DNA of 64,000 bases, from assembly GCA_963725895.1 (NCBI GenBank), contig CAVSAJ010000001.1, positions 2,294,001-2,358,000 of the forward strand, given 5' to 3'. Of the stretch, positions 39,581 through 50,167 are shown piece after piece. This DNA is from Bog-473 sp963725895. Lineage in GTDB: Bacteria; Actinomycetota; Acidimicrobiia; Acidimicrobiales; RAAP-2. The notes under the pieces were generated by a model. The model was not told the origin of the DNA, did not search any database, and was given only the letters and a program-made list of their open reading frames with translations. Position 1 is the first letter of the stretch, and the number at the start of each line of letters is the position of its first letter. A program made the translations under genes and the position numbers.

Positions 39581-40879
39581 ATGACGGGGGTGATGATGTT
39601 CGCTCGTAGTTCGCTTTGGCGTTCGTCGTTGGCAGTGCCAGTCCTCGCGGGCTTCATCGCCTTCGCTGGTTGGAGCTCCGCTGAGGGTGCGCAGGCGGCC
39701 GCCTCCGTCGTGGCAAAAGCAAAAAACGCGGGGACAGATCCCTCCTGTACCGGCAAGCCCCTTCAGTTCACCGCCATCTTGAGCCTCACCGGGCCGCTCT
39801 CGATCCCGAGCATTTCGACGGAGACGAAGAACGCCACCGCAGCGGCACTCAAGGCCGTCAACAGCCAATGCGTGCTCGGGCGACCGATCGCCGTGGACCT
39901 GTGCGACGACAAATCCGATCCGAACGCCGCGGAGCAGTGCGGCCTCGAGGCGAAGGGTAACGGTTCGCTCGCGCTGTTCGGGTCCAGCGGGACATTTACC
40001 AACGGAACCAACGCCGCCCAGCTGCCCGGCATCTTCACCGCGGGCGGGACCCTCTTCGATCTCACCAATCCGGACTCGTTCTCTTCTTCGTCCGGGCTCA
40101 CGCTCGTTCTCGGTGGAGCAGGGGTCGCGGCCGGGTTGCATAAGAAGGAGAACCTTCTGGTGGTCGTCGACACCTCGGCAACCGAGACGTTCGCGGCCGA
40201 CGCCCAGAAGGTCGCCCAAGGCGTCGGCGTGAAAGTACAAACCCTCTTTGTGCCACCCACCACCACCGACTACGCGCCCATCGCGGCGCAAGTAGAGGAA
40301 GCAAACCCCAAATCAATCGGGATCATTCTCACCGATCCGGTGCCGTTCATGAACGCCCTCGCTGCAGACGGTATTACAGCCAAGCAAGTCCCCATTCTCA
40401 CAGCAGTGACGCTGATGCCGCCGAACGTCCTGCATCAGCTCGGTTCGGTCGCCGACGGCATGTACCTGCTCACACAGCAGGCTCCACCTTCGGACGGCTC
40501 CAACCCCGGCATCCAACAGATGTTGAAGGAGTTGAAGGAGGCGGGGTACCCGGCCAATGGTGCCGATCTCAGTCCGGCCAGTACGGCCGCATGGTCGAAT
40601 GTTCACACGCTCGTCGATGTCCTCGAGAAATTGCCGAAGTCCGAGATCGCGACCCTGAACTCGACAGAACTCGTCAACGCGATGAAGAACGCCGGCCCCA
40701 TCGATCGTCCAGAAGAAGCGCCCTTTGATTTCAGCCAGGCTGCGTTCCCGGACATCAAGTCGCTGGAAGGCTTCCGCATCTTCTCGCGGGACGCCATGCT
40801 GGTGCGCGTCGAGAACGGGCACTACGTGAGCGTCTCGGGGTTCAACGACGTGACGAAGCCGTTCAAGCTCACCCCATGA
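39581..40879 (+). CDS. Branched-chain amino acid-type ABC transporter substrate-binding protein
   Basis: 432 residues: a signal peptide (LWRSSLAVPVLAGFIAFAGW) and a type 1 periplasmic-binding fold of the LivJ class (TAILSLTGPLSIPSISTETK near the start, then GPIDRPEEAPFDFSQAAFPD towards the end). No lipobox cysteine is evident, though actinobacterial members often have one. It should deliver a small ligand to the adjacent permease; the ligand may be an amino acid, amide, urea or aromatic compound. The stop overlaps the ATG of the next gene by 4 bp. Confidence 0.88.
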   Translation: MTGVMMFARSSLWRSSLAVPVLAGFIAFAGWSSAEGAQAAASVVAKAKNAGTDPSCTGKPLQFTAILSLTGPLSIPSISTETKNATAAALKAVNSQCVLGRPIAVDLCDDKSDPNAAEQCGLEAKGNGSLALFGSSGTFTNGTNAAQLPGIFTAGGTLFDLTNPDSFSSSSGLTLVLGGAGVAAGLHKKENLLVVVDTSATETFAADAQKVAQGVGVKVQTLFVPPTTTDYAPIAAQVEEANPKSIGIILTDPVPFMNALAADGITAKQVPILTAVTLMPPNVLHQLGSVADGMYLLTQQAPPSDGSNPGIQQMLKELKEAGYPANGADLSPASTAAWSNVHTLVDVLEKLPKSEIATLNSTELVNAMKNAGPIDRPEEAPFDFSQAAFPDIKSLEGFRIFSRDAMLVRVENGHYVSVSGFNDVTKPFKLTP

Positions 40880-43682
40880 CCATGCCGTTGGCGACGGCAC
40901 TCTTCAGCCAGTGGACCGTGCAGTTTGCCCTACTCGGCCTCGCGACCGGTGCGCTCACGGCGCTTGTAGCGCTCTCGCTAGTGATCGTTCATCGGGTATC
41001 GGGTGTCCTCAACTTCGCCGCTGCCGCGCTCGGCGCAATTGGAGCGTTCGTCTGCTACTCGTTACGCGACGATTTCGGCTGGCCCAGTCCCATCGCTGTG
41101 GCGGCGGGTCTGGTCGTGGGTGTCCTGCTGGGTCTCTTGACATACCTCGTCATGGCACTGTTGCGAAACACATCGTTGCTCAGTCGGTTAATCGCCACGC
41201 TCGCGCTGCTGAGTACTGCAGAGAGTTTCATGCTCCTACTCTGGAGCAACCAGTTGAATCAGCCCAACTCAATACTTCCCACTCGCAATCTGGTGCTCGG
41301 CGGTTCCATTCGCATCGGCGAGGATCGCCTGATCCTCATCGGCATCGCCCTGGTGCTCGCGCTCGCGCTGTGGGCCGTCTACAGCCGGTCGCTGTTCGGC
41401 CTGGCGACTTCGGCCGTGTCGGAGAACCGTCGCGTTGCGGCAATCGCCGGATGGGCACCAGCCCGGATAGAGCTCGTCAACTATCTGATCGCGGGATTCC
41501 TGGCCGCGCTGGCAGCCATTCTGCTGGCGCCGATCGTCACGTTGAATGCAGCGATCCTGTCGGTCACCGTATTGTCTGCCCTCGCTGCCGCGCTGGTCGG
41601 CCGATTCTCGTCGTTTGGGGCGACAGTCGGCGCCGCGCTCGTGATTGGCGTGTTGCAAAGCGAACTCTCGCTCTTCCAGCCTGACATCGCCACCGCGTGG
41701 CACGTGAGCACCCAATCGCTGACGGGTCTGCCGCAAGCTGTTCCACTGCTCATCATCCTCGTTGTCGCCGTGTCGTCGGGCCGGGCCCGCCCGGCCCGCG
41801 GGGAAACCAACGCCCGGCTGCCGCTGCCGGGCAGTGGCCGCGTCGCCAAGGTGCCGCTGGTGCTCGCGATAATCGTCGGGGCTGTTTTGGTCTTCTCGGC
41901 ACCGAGTTATTCCGATGCCCTCATGACGACGTTCGGCATTGGCATCATCATCGCGTCGGTCGTCGTCGTGTCCGGCTATGCCGGCCAGCTGTCGCTCTGC
42001 CAGTACGCGCTGGCCGGCTTCGGGGCTTGGGCTGCGGCTCGATCCGCCAGCAGCCTCGACGTGCCATTTCTGGTCGCCTTGTTGATCGGCGTCCTGGCCG
42101 CAACCGCGGTGGGCGTGCTCGTTGCCCTCCCCGCCATACGGACCCGAGGGGTGACGCTCGCGATCGTCACGTTGGCGCTGTCGCTCGTGTTCAGCGCTCT
42201 GATATTCGACAACCCGAGTATGACGGGTGGTTTCGAAGGCATCGTCGTGAAGAGCCCCGAAATCGTGGGCTACAACGTCGATCCGACGTTCCATCCTCAG
42301 CGATACGCGGCGCTCATGCTGGTGGCGCTCGCGCTCGTCGGCCTGATGGTGGCCAACCTCCGAAGAGGAGCGACGGGTCGCAAGATGATTGCGGTTCGCA
42401 GCAACGAACGAGCGGCCGCCGGGCTCGGCATCAATGTCATTGGGATCAAGGTCTACGCGTTCGCGGTGGGAGCCGGAATCGCTGGCCTCGGTGGGGTGCT
42501 CATTGCGTTCCAGCAGTCGAACGTGCAATTCACCTCTTTCGACGTCTTCGGCTCGATCCTCCTCGTGCAATACGGGGTGATCGGTGGTCTCGGGTGGGTG
42601 TCCGGTGTGGTCGGCGGTGCCACAGCCGCGCCGGGGGCACTGATCTCAGCCATTACGAACAACGTGCTTCCCAACCTCAATAACGTCGACGCATGGCTTG
42701 CCGTCCTCAGCGGCGTCGGGGTCATCCAGTTGCTCCGGCAATCACCCGACGGGCTCGCGGCGCTGTGGGCGTCACAAGCCCGTCGATTGACGCGACGGTT
42801 CAAGCGGCAATCCGGTGAGGCACTTGCGCCGGCCCCCGGCATGACGGGCTCAGCGCCTCCGATGGACGAGCTGTCGCACCGCGGAAAGGCACTCGACGTT
42901 CGTGGCATCTCAGTCAGTTTCGGCGGAGTCATCGCCGTCGACGACGTCTCTTTCGAGGTCGCGCCCGGAGAGGTGGTCGGCCTCATCGGCCCGAACGGTG
43001 CAGGCAAGACCACCCTCCTCGATCTCATCACCGGCTTCACCCGCCAATCAACTGGCCGCATCCTGCTCGACGGCACCGACGTCTCGCAATGGTCACCCGA
43101 GCGACGTGCACGAGCCGGAATCTCCCGCTCGTGGCAATCGGTGGAGCTCTTTGACGAGCTCACCGTCGGCGACAACCTTCGTGTCGCAGAAGACAGCCGT
43201 TCAAGCCGGTACTTCGCCGCGACCTGTTGATCCCCGACCCTCGGACGCTGTCGCCGTTCGCCGTGTCGGTCGTTGACGAGCTCGGCTTACGTGCCGTGCT
43301 GGACAAGCGTCCCGACGCGCTCTCTCTCGGCACCATCAAGCTCGTGGGCATCGCCCGGACCATCATCGCCAACCCTGGCATCGTGTTGCTCGACGAGCCA
43401 GCCGCGGGTTTGGACGAACGCGAACGTCGCGAGTTGGCCGAGATCATCCGCCGGGTGGCTGACCACCATGGGGTCGCCGTCGTCGTAGTCGAGCACGACA
43501 TGGCCCTGATACTGAACACCTGCGATCGTATCGTCGTCCTCGACTTCGGTCAGAAGATCGCCGATGGCTCAGCTGACGCCGTCCAATCCGACGGACGGGT
43601 GATCGAGGCATATCTGGGCGAACCAAGCCACGTCGAACCAGGGTCGGAGCCGCTGAACGCGCCGGTTGGGAGACCAGCGTGA
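40876..43682 (+). CDS. Fused ABC importer: two permeases plus ATPase (LivH-LivM-LivG order), one apparent frameshift
   Basis: About 935 residues when joined. Residues 1-300 are a LivH-type permease (FALLGLATGALTALVALSLV, HRVSGVLNFAAAALGAIGAF). Residues 330-640 are a LivM-type permease (VVVSGYAGQLSLCQYALAGF, ALPAIRTRGVTLAIVTLALS). From residue 680 comes a LivG-type ATPase with Walker A GLIGPNGAGKTTLLDLI. After a shift near 43195 (one base missing) the signature LSLGTIKLVGIAR and Walker B GIVLLDEPAAGLDE follow. LivM-LivG fusions are common; the triple fusion is less so. The start ATG overlaps the binding-protein stop. Confidence 0.88.
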
Positions 43683-44371
43683 AGCCACTGGTGAAGCTTG
43701 AAGGCTTGGTCGCGGGGTACGGAAAAGTCAGCATCGTCCGCGAGGTCGACCTCGAGGTCGGCAAAGGTGAGGTCGTCGCGCTGCTCGGGCCGAACGGATC
43801 TGGCAAGACAACCACGATCCTCACGATCGCCGGAGAGTTGGCGCCTTTGGGCGGTGTCGTTCGTTGCTTAGACCTCGAAAGAAATGCGCGATTGCACGAG
43901 CGCACCCGAGCAGGACTCGCCCTCGTGACGGACGCGCACGCAGTGTTCATGCGTATGACCGTCGCTGAGAACCTTCGTGTGTTCCACACAAGCGTGGACA
44001 CTGTCGTCGAAATATTCCCAGAGCTGGAGTCGCACCTCGATCGCCGCGTCGCACTGCTCTCGGGTGGCCAACAGCAGATGCTCGCGCTGGGTTTGGCGCT
44101 CTCCCGCCGACCATCTCTCATCCTGGCGGACGAGCTCTCGATCGGATTGGCGCCGATCATCATCGATCGGCTCTTTTCAGTGCTGCGCGCCGCGGCTGAC
44201 GACGGGGTCGGCGTGTTGCTGGTCGAGCAACACGTTCACAAGGCCTTGGCGATCGCCGACCGCGTCTACGTCATGGATCGAGGCCGGATCGCGATCTCGG
44301 GCACCGCGGTCGATCTACGACAGCGCGTCGACGAGATCCAGGCTTCGTACTTGGCCGGTACGCCCTCGTAG
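43679..44371 (+). CDS. livF: ABC transporter ATP-binding protein, LivF type
   Basis: 230 residues. Walker A is LLGPNGSGKTTTILTIAGEL, the Q loop is LALVTDAHAVFMRMTVAENL (no glutamine at the usual place), the signature is ALLSGGQQQMLALGLALS, and Walker B is LILADELSIGLAPIII. The start GTG overlaps the end of the fusion gene by 4 bp. This is the second ATPase of the branched-chain-type importer, pairing with the LivG domain of the upstream fusion. Confidence 0.9.
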   Translation: MKPLVKLEGLVAGYGKVSIVREVDLEVGKGEVVALLGPNGSGKTTTILTIAGELAPLGGVVRCLDLERNARLHERTRAGLALVTDAHAVFMRMTVAENLRVFHTSVDTVVEIFPELESHLDRRVALLSGGQQQMLALGLALSRRPSLILADELSIGLAPIIIDRLFSVLRAAADDGVGVLLVEQHVHKALAIADRVYVMDRGRIAISGTAVDLRQRVDEIQASYLAGTPS

Positions 44372-44380
44372 CAGACTCAC

Positions 44381-44419
44381 ATCAACCTGGTCCGCTGATT
44401 TGAACAGCCAGGCAGTAGC
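44381..44419 (+). repeat. 39-bp direct repeat, left copy
   Basis: Beginning ATCAACCTGGTCCGCTGATT and ending GGCAGTAGC, 35 or so of 39 bases matching 50292-50330, with looser similarity continuing about 25 bases further. It sits between the convergent livF and CocE-like genes. Confidence 0.85.
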
Positions 44420-44441
44420 GACCTCGGACGCGAGATTTTGT

Positions 44442-46913
44442 TCAGCCTTCTTGATTCCCTTCGGGAATGTAGGTCCGACACGGCTCACCACGCAACGTCC
44501 CGCACGCCGGCAGGGACGACGTGGGGTCCACGTCTCGAACCTCGTTGACCGTCAACGAGGACGCCGTCACGCCGCCGAAGCCGACCGTCGCGTGCTGGCC
44601 GCGGTCCAACGTCGCGAAAGTCCAGACGGGCCGGTCCCCTCCGGGTGCGGAGATGACGACCCGTAATTCGGTTCCCTCTCGGAACGTGTGTGCGATCGGG
44701 TCGATCGGGATCTTGACCAAGGTGAAGTGGTCTGGCGAGAGGCGCCTGGCCTCGCTCGCCAGGTACGTCGGGTCGGTAAAGAGGGTGGTCGAGTCTTTGG
44801 CGTCGACCTGGTTGGAGCTGCGCAGGAACCCCGAGGTCACGTACTCCTCTTGGCGCGCCAGGGGACGCACCTCCGTGATCGTCGCCTGGAAGTCCTCCAC
44901 CGGTACCGAAGCCTTAACCCACAGGTCGATCGTGCCGGGTCCGACGATGGTGGTCGGCGACGTGAAGGGCGGAGTCTGAAAGGCGATCCCGTCGCCTGGA
45001 GGAACGGGTAACCAGTCCCAACCGGGATCGGCGGCCCACGCGTTCGCACCGGCCGGAAGGCTCGTCCGTGGTCGGGCCTCGGGGTCCAAGATGAACGTCG
45101 TGCTTCCGCTCCGGGCGGATGGACGGGACTGCAACGACCCGTCCATCCCAAACGAGAGGGTCGTCACGTTGCCCGCCGGCGGCCAGCTGGAGAAGGCCGC
45201 GCTATAGGTGGAGTCGGGGTTCCCCGGACCGGCGGCCCCGGCCCCAGAGTCGAAGAGCACCTCCAGCCGGGGGGTCTGTGCCGCGAACTCGGCCCGCGCG
45301 ACCGTCGCGGTGGCGGCGCTGGTGAAGCGAAGGGGCGGCAACGGTGCCTCCGCCGACACCGAGGACGCGGTCGCTGCGAACTCGTCGAGCACGAGGGCGT
45401 CGAGACCGTTCGGCTGCGTGGGGACCTTGTCGGCCACGTAGATGTCGAGGAACTCGAGCCACCGGCTGATCGTCTGGGGGTCGGCCGAGTCGATGTGGCC
45501 CCCGTTCACCATGTTGGCGAATACGGGGGTCGTCTTGGGAATGGCGTCGATGAGCGCCGCCGACTGCGGTCCCGTCTGCTCGTCCTGAAGCGCCTCGGAG
45601 AAGAAGACCGGGACGCGCACGTGCGTCGCCCAATCCAGCATCGACCGGCGGTCGAACAGCGCAGGGCTTCGCCCAGGGCCCTCGCCAGGGGCAACCAGCT
45701 TGGGCCCGACCAGGCCGGCCAGGGTCTCGGATTGCTGGTGTAATGCCTGGTTGGCGAGGCACGTGGACGACGTTCCGTGACTGGCCTCGAGCTCTGCGTC
45801 GATCTCGTAGTAGGTCCAGGGCTGACCGACATTGGTGACCGGCGCCGTCGAGCGGGGCTGGAGGCTGCCGTTCCGGAACACGGCTGCCGCCTTGGCGTCG
45901 TCGATGCGCGCGTCGATCCACTCGGCGGCGAACCCATTGTTGAAGATCCCACCCGGATAACCCGTCGAGAAGAGATCATCCGTCGGACTGAGTGGCGCGA
46001 TGGCGGCGAGCCCGGGCGGATCGGTCCCCGCAGCGGGGAACTGCGAGAGCCCCGAGAAGCTGATCCCGACCATTCCGACCTTGTGGTTTGCGACCCACGC
46101 CTGGTGGGCGACGATCTCGATGGCGTCGTAGGCGTCGTAGTCGGACGGGTATCCGAAGAGGTCGAACGCGCCACCCGAGCACCCGGTTCCCCGCATCTGA
46201 AGGCTGACCGTGGCGAATCCCGAGACGCGTGCGAGGACCGCACCGACGTCGGTAGAGGAGTCCGGGAGAAGGTTCCGGTTTCCGCATGAGCTGCACGATT
46301 CCCCCAGAGCGCCGTCGATCAACGGGGGGATGGGGTCGGTCGGGCCGGCGACGTTGTAGCCGGAGTACTCGATGACGGTGGGGCACGGACTGCTCGCCGA
46401 ACAACTTTGGCCGTAGGGGTAGCGAACGGTCGCTGCGAGGGTGATGCCGTCCCGCATCGCGATGTAGTTGAGCCCTTCGCGCATGGGTTGGTGCGTGTAG
46501 AGGGCGGAGTCGGTCCCTGGGTTTTGGCCGGGTGCGAGTACGGCGAAGGCCGGCGTGCGCCTTCGGGAGCCGTCATCGAGCCAGCTGTAGGCGCGGCCGG
46601 GGCGGAGGTTCCGGATGATCAGCGACCCCAGCGAGTCGGCGACGCCGGGATTGGCCGGGTTGGCGACCGGTTGTCCCAGCCGCAAGAGGGTGATGCGATC
46701 GCCGGGATGCGCACCCGTGAGCCATGCCTCGTCGATCGAGCCGTCGCCATGCAGCGTCATAGCTGGTCCAGAGTCCGTGGCGAGGGCAGAGGCCGGTCCT
46801 ATGCCGCCGCAGACCGCGGCCACGAAGGCCAGCGCTGCCATCCAACCCGACGTCCTCAGTACGAAGATTGCCGACCCCCGTCGCTCCAGACCGGCCCGTG
46901 TTCTATCAGACAT
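44442..46913 (-). CDS. Secreted CocE/NonD-type X-Pro dipeptidyl-peptidase-like hydrolase
   Basis: 823 residues from ATG at 46913. A signal/anchor helix (SGWMAALAFVAAVCGGIGPA) precedes an alpha/beta hydrolase domain. The nucleophile serine is in VGMVGISFSGLSQF, the catalytic Asp in FSEALQDEQTGPQS and the His in NMVNGGHIDSAD, giving a full triad. The last 230 residues are the jelly-roll X-Pro peptidase C-terminal domain (VKASVPVEDFQATITEVRP). The family covers dipeptidyl peptidases, acylases and esterases, so the substrate is open. No obvious partner. ORF continues 4 codons upstream to a second start. Confidence 0.85.
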   Translation of the reverse strand: MSDRTRAGLERRGSAIFVLRTSGWMAALAFVAAVCGGIGPASALATDSGPAMTLHGDGSIDEAWLTGAHPGDRITLLRLGQPVANPANPGVADSLGSLIIRNLRPGRAYSWLDDGSRRRTPAFAVLAPGQNPGTDSALYTHQPMREGLNYIAMRDGITLAATVRYPYGQSCSASSPCPTVIEYSGYNVAGPTDPIPPLIDGALGESCSSCGNRNLLPDSSTDVGAVLARVSGFATVSLQMRGTGCSGGAFDLFGYPSDYDAYDAIEIVAHQAWVANHKVGMVGISFSGLSQFPAAGTDPPGLAAIAPLSPTDDLFSTGYPGGIFNNGFAAEWIDARIDDAKAAAVFRNGSLQPRSTAPVTNVGQPWTYYEIDAELEASHGTSSTCLANQALHQQSETLAGLVGPKLVAPGEGPGRSPALFDRRSMLDWATHVRVPVFFSEALQDEQTGPQSAALIDAIPKTTPVFANMVNGGHIDSADPQTISRWLEFLDIYVADKVPTQPNGLDALVLDEFAATASSVSAEAPLPPLRFTSAATATVARAEFAAQTPRLEVLFDSGAGAAGPGNPDSTYSAAFSSWPPAGNVTTLSFGMDGSLQSRPSARSGSTTFILDPEARPRTSLPAGANAWAADPGWDWLPVPPGDGIAFQTPPFTSPTTIVGPGTIDLWVKASVPVEDFQATITEVRPLARQEEYVTSGFLRSSNQVDAKDSTTLFTDPTYLASEARRLSPDHFTLVKIPIDPIAHTFREGTELRVVISAPGGDRPVWTFATLDRGQHATVGFGGVTASSLTVNEVRDVDPTSSLPACGTLRGEPCRTYIPEGNQEG

Positions 46914-47457
46914 GAACTCAAGCAAGAGCCCAGCGGTGGGTAGAAATCCGGTGTCGTTCAGCTCACTGATTTTCCTCGTCGTTCGGCGGTTGCTCTACCC
47001 GATTCGCCGCAGACCTACACCATTGACGATTGAACAGTGATCCACGAAACCCATCGGTTACTTACTCTGAACCTGCGCCATCGTCAGACAATTCTGTGAG
47101 AGCAGCGCGTAGAAACACGCGAACATCGAAGAGCCCAGCCGCCGCACCAGCGATGGGTTCACCGTGGTGGCTGTGACTGCGTATATCCCCTGGGCGGCAC
47201 GGTTCTCGATCCGGCACATTGGGATTAAATCGCTGGATCCAAATGTCTCCGGTTCTACCTGGTCCATTGAGCCAGGTCCGATCGGGTGAGGCGTTCAGTC
47301 AGGCCCTATGGATCCCACCCGATCCGTACATTCCAGCAGCAACTCAGTAGCACCCCCGCGATGAACTACAAGCGGCGCGGAATCGTCTCGGACGGACGGC
47401 CCACAAACCGGTACAGCCCGCGCTTTGCACCGCTTGAGGCGACCCTAGGGTTCGCGT
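46914..47457. other. Divergent intergenic region, no gene seen
   Basis: 544 bp between the CocE-like hydrolase and MMPL genes. It is AT-richer than its neighbours. A 69-codon minus-strand frame (47058-47267) has no homology I can recognise and no good start. Promoters of both flanking genes must lie here. Confidence 0.45.
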
Positions 47458-49785
47458 GTGCTCCCGGCGATGCTGCGCACCGTGGTCCGGTATCGCTGGC
47501 CGGTCCTCGCGTTCTGGGTCACCGCCACCGTGGCCTCCGTCGTGCTACTGCCCTCGCTGGCCAGTGTCGTGCGCAACGACACGACGTCTTTCCTCCCAGC
47601 CAACGCGCCGAGCGTCCTCGCGGCCAAGTTGGCCGCCCCGTTTGTGGCCCCGAGCGGCGCGACCGGCGTGCTCGTTGCGACGGACATCGCCGGACCTCTG
47701 TCGCCGGCGGACCTGTCCGCGATCAAGGTGGTGGAAGACAGCGCCCTTCGATCGCCATTGGTCGTCTCCGTCGGCGAGGGCGCGGTCTCAGTCGATGGAG
47801 AGGCATACTCCGCTCAGGTGCGTTTCGGTCCGTCCACAGCCGGCGGCGGCAGTGTGGGTCGAGAAGCAGTAAACACCTTCAGAGACGCGTTCGCAACACA
47901 GCGCGACTCGAAGCTCTCATTGCATCTCACTGGCTCTCTTCCGATCCTGGTCGACCAGCAGGCGGCAGCGGTGCGCACAGAGGACATTGCGATCGTCGGC
48001 ACGATCGTGCTCATCCTCGCCCTACTCGCCGTGGCGTTCCGTGCCGCGCTTGCACCCCTCGTCGCATTGGCCCCGGCAGGCCTCGCATTGGCACTGGCCG
48101 GACCGCTCATCGCCGAGGCGACTCACATCGGTGTCGGAATTTCCTCGTTGCTACAACTCCTATTGACGGCCTTAATGCTCGGCGCGGGCACCGACTACGG
48201 CCTCTTCCTCCTGTTCCGCTACCGAGAGAACATGGCGGCGGGGATGCCCACGGACGAGGCCATCGTTGCTGCGGGGTCCCGGGTGGGAACATCCATCACC
48301 TTCTCCGCATTGACCGTCATTTGCGCGCTCCTCAGCCTGTTGCTGGCGAGCTTCGGCCTCTACCGCGGGGTGGGTCCGGGACTGGCCATCGGCATCGGCA
48401 TCGTGCTGCTGGTCGAGCTCACCCTCCTCCCAGCTCTGCTCTCCATCGTCGGCCCTCGCCTGTTCTGGCCGTCGCGCGTGCGCGACGGCTCGGGAAGTGC
48501 CGGCATCTGGGGACGGATCGCCGCCCGCGTCGTGCGGCATCCGGTTCGCGCCCTGGTCGGGGGGGTACTGATCCTCGGCGTGCTCTCCTCCTTCGTGGTC
48601 TGGTACGCGCCCTCGGGGTTCAACCCCGGCGGCGCCATCGCCGGCTCGGACTCGAGCTTGGGGGAGCTGGTGCTGGCGGAGCATTTCGGTGAGATCGCCG
48701 TCGGCGCCACTGACGTCCTTCTCCGGTTCCCAACGTCGGTGTGGACCGCGCCCTCATTGCTTCACAGGGCAGAGGATGAGCTGTGGGCGTCGGGCTGCTT
48801 CTCTTCGGTGACAGGCCCTCTCGACGCCGGGGGACGCGACCTCTCGCCGCAGGTGGTGGCCAGCCTCTACACCATGCTGGGGCCGCCGCAGCGCTTGCCG
48901 TTGGTGGAGACGAAAGCGTCGCTTGACCTGTCCGGACCTCTCTATGCCGCCTACCGGGCGGTCGCGCAATACGTGACGGAGAACGGTCGCACCGTCCTGT
49001 ACCAGACGTCGTTGCGGGCGGGCTCCGCCGGGAGCACCGCGGCGATGCAGGCAATCCCGTCCGTGCGCGCTGCGTTGTCCCGGGTCGCGCGATCGGTCGG
49101 GGCATCGCAATGGGGAGCGGCGGGTCAGGCGCCCGGTGCCGCAGACGTGAGCACCATCTCCGGCCAGGACCTGGTGCGGATCCTCCCGGTGGTGGCGCTG
49201 GTGCTCGCCTTACTCCTCGGCCTCCTGTTGCGCAGCGTGGTGGCGCCGATCTACCTCGTCGCCAGCGTGGTGCTGTCCTACATCGCTTCCCTGGGCCTCG
49301 CCGTGCTCATCTTTGTGACGATCGGCGGGCAGCTCGGGGTCAACTTCACGTTGCCCTTCTTCATGTTCGTCTTCATCATGGCTCTCGGTGAGGACTACAA
49401 CATCCTTGTGATGAGCAGGATCAAGGAAGAGACTGCCGGGCTCCCCCTCCGGGCCTCGGTCCCTCGCGCGCTCGCCACGACGGGCACCACGGTCACGACC
49501 GCCGGTCTAATTCTCGCCGGCACATTCGGCGTGCTTGCCTTGACGACGACCGGGCAAGTACGCCAGATCGGGACCGGTCTGGCGCTGGGCATCCTCCTCG
49601 ACACCTTCCTGGTGCGGACGCTGCTTGTGCCGTCGACGGTGGTGCTCTTCGGAGCCTTGAACTGGTGGCCGCTGCGACCCTGGCCCGCGAGCGCAGCGTC
49701 TCCCGGCGAGCGGGGATACACAGCGAAGTGGAGGCCCATGTCAACGCGTGATGTCTCGGGTAACCGCAGAAACCAGACTGGATGA
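47458..49785 (+). CDS. MMPL/RND-family transporter
   Basis: 775 residues with the two-fold RND layout: one N-terminal helix, a periplasmic loop, a group of five to six helices, then the same again. The proton-relay motif GAGTDYGLFLLFRYRENMA is in the first half and ALGEDYNILVMSRIKEE in the second. MMPL proteins in actinobacteria export lipids or siderophores or take up haem, and the substrate here is unknown. GTG at 47458 is used; ATG at 47470 is possible. No partner gene is present. Confidence 0.9.
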   Translation: MLPAMLRTVVRYRWPVLAFWVTATVASVVLLPSLASVVRNDTTSFLPANAPSVLAAKLAAPFVAPSGATGVLVATDIAGPLSPADLSAIKVVEDSALRSPLVVSVGEGAVSVDGEAYSAQVRFGPSTAGGGSVGREAVNTFRDAFATQRDSKLSLHLTGSLPILVDQQAAAVRTEDIAIVGTIVLILALLAVAFRAALAPLVALAPAGLALALAGPLIAEATHIGVGISSLLQLLLTALMLGAGTDYGLFLLFRYRENMAAGMPTDEAIVAAGSRVGTSITFSALTVICALLSLLLASFGLYRGVGPGLAIGIGIVLLVELTLLPALLSIVGPRLFWPSRVRDGSGSAGIWGRIAARVVRHPVRALVGGVLILGVLSSFVVWYAPSGFNPGGAIAGSDSSLGELVLAEHFGEIAVGATDVLLRFPTSVWTAPSLLHRAEDELWASGCFSSVTGPLDAGGRDLSPQVVASLYTMLGPPQRLPLVETKASLDLSGPLYAAYRAVAQYVTENGRTVLYQTSLRAGSAGSTAAMQAIPSVRAALSRVARSVGASQWGAAGQAPGAADVSTISGQDLVRILPVVALVLALLLGLLLRSVVAPIYLVASVVLSYIASLGLAVLIFVTIGGQLGVNFTLPFFMFVFIMALGEDYNILVMSRIKEETAGLPLRASVPRALATTGTTVTTAGLILAGTFGVLALTTTGQVRQIGTGLALGILLDTFLVRTLLVPSTVVLFGALNWWPLRPWPASAASPGERGYTAKWRPMSTRDVSGNRRNQTG

Positions 49786-50137
49786 GGCCAGCGTCAAGGC
49801 TGGCACACCTCGGGGTAGCGACGAACCGGCGGCAGACGGCACCGGGAAGGAATAACTGCTCCGTCGGCGAGAATGGCTCTGAATACGCGGGCGAGTCGCC
49901 CCCGGCAGCTGTTCACCACAACCTCTGTGCTCAACGGCGTGAGGATGCCAAGGCAGCCATTGACGAACGGGCGATGACCGTCGCCGACTCGGTGGTGACG
50001 ACTATCGCAGCCTGGATCGACTCGTTGGGCGCGCGCCCGGAGGGTTAGCTGTGAGCACTCCTAGAATCGCACGAAGTACTACGAGGCGGCCGAGACATTC
50101 CAGCAGGTCCGGTCGATTGATACTCCGGATCTTTCGT

Positions 50138-50167
50138 GGGCCTGCTTGTGGTGGGCCTGCTTGTGGT
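50138..50167. repeat. 15-bp tandem repeat ending in the tRNA CCA end
   Basis: Two exact copies of GGGCCTGCTTGTGGT. On the minus strand each contains GGCCCACCA, the acceptor end of the adjacent tRNA-Lys remnant, so the CCA end appears to have been repeated. Confidence 0.7.

Noticed and set aside
46407..46943. 178-codon plus-strand frame opposite the CocE-like hydrolase
   Set aside because: It is a GC-rich shadow of a well-supported gene.
47058..47267. 69-codon minus-strand frame in the divergent gap
   Set aside because: No recognisable family, no clear ribosome-binding site and no conserved texture.
49782..50048. 88-codon plus-strand frame after the MMPL gene
   Set aside because: Overlaps the MMPL end, composition is not protein-like, and I see no start signal; it falls in a region of repeats and a tRNA remnant.
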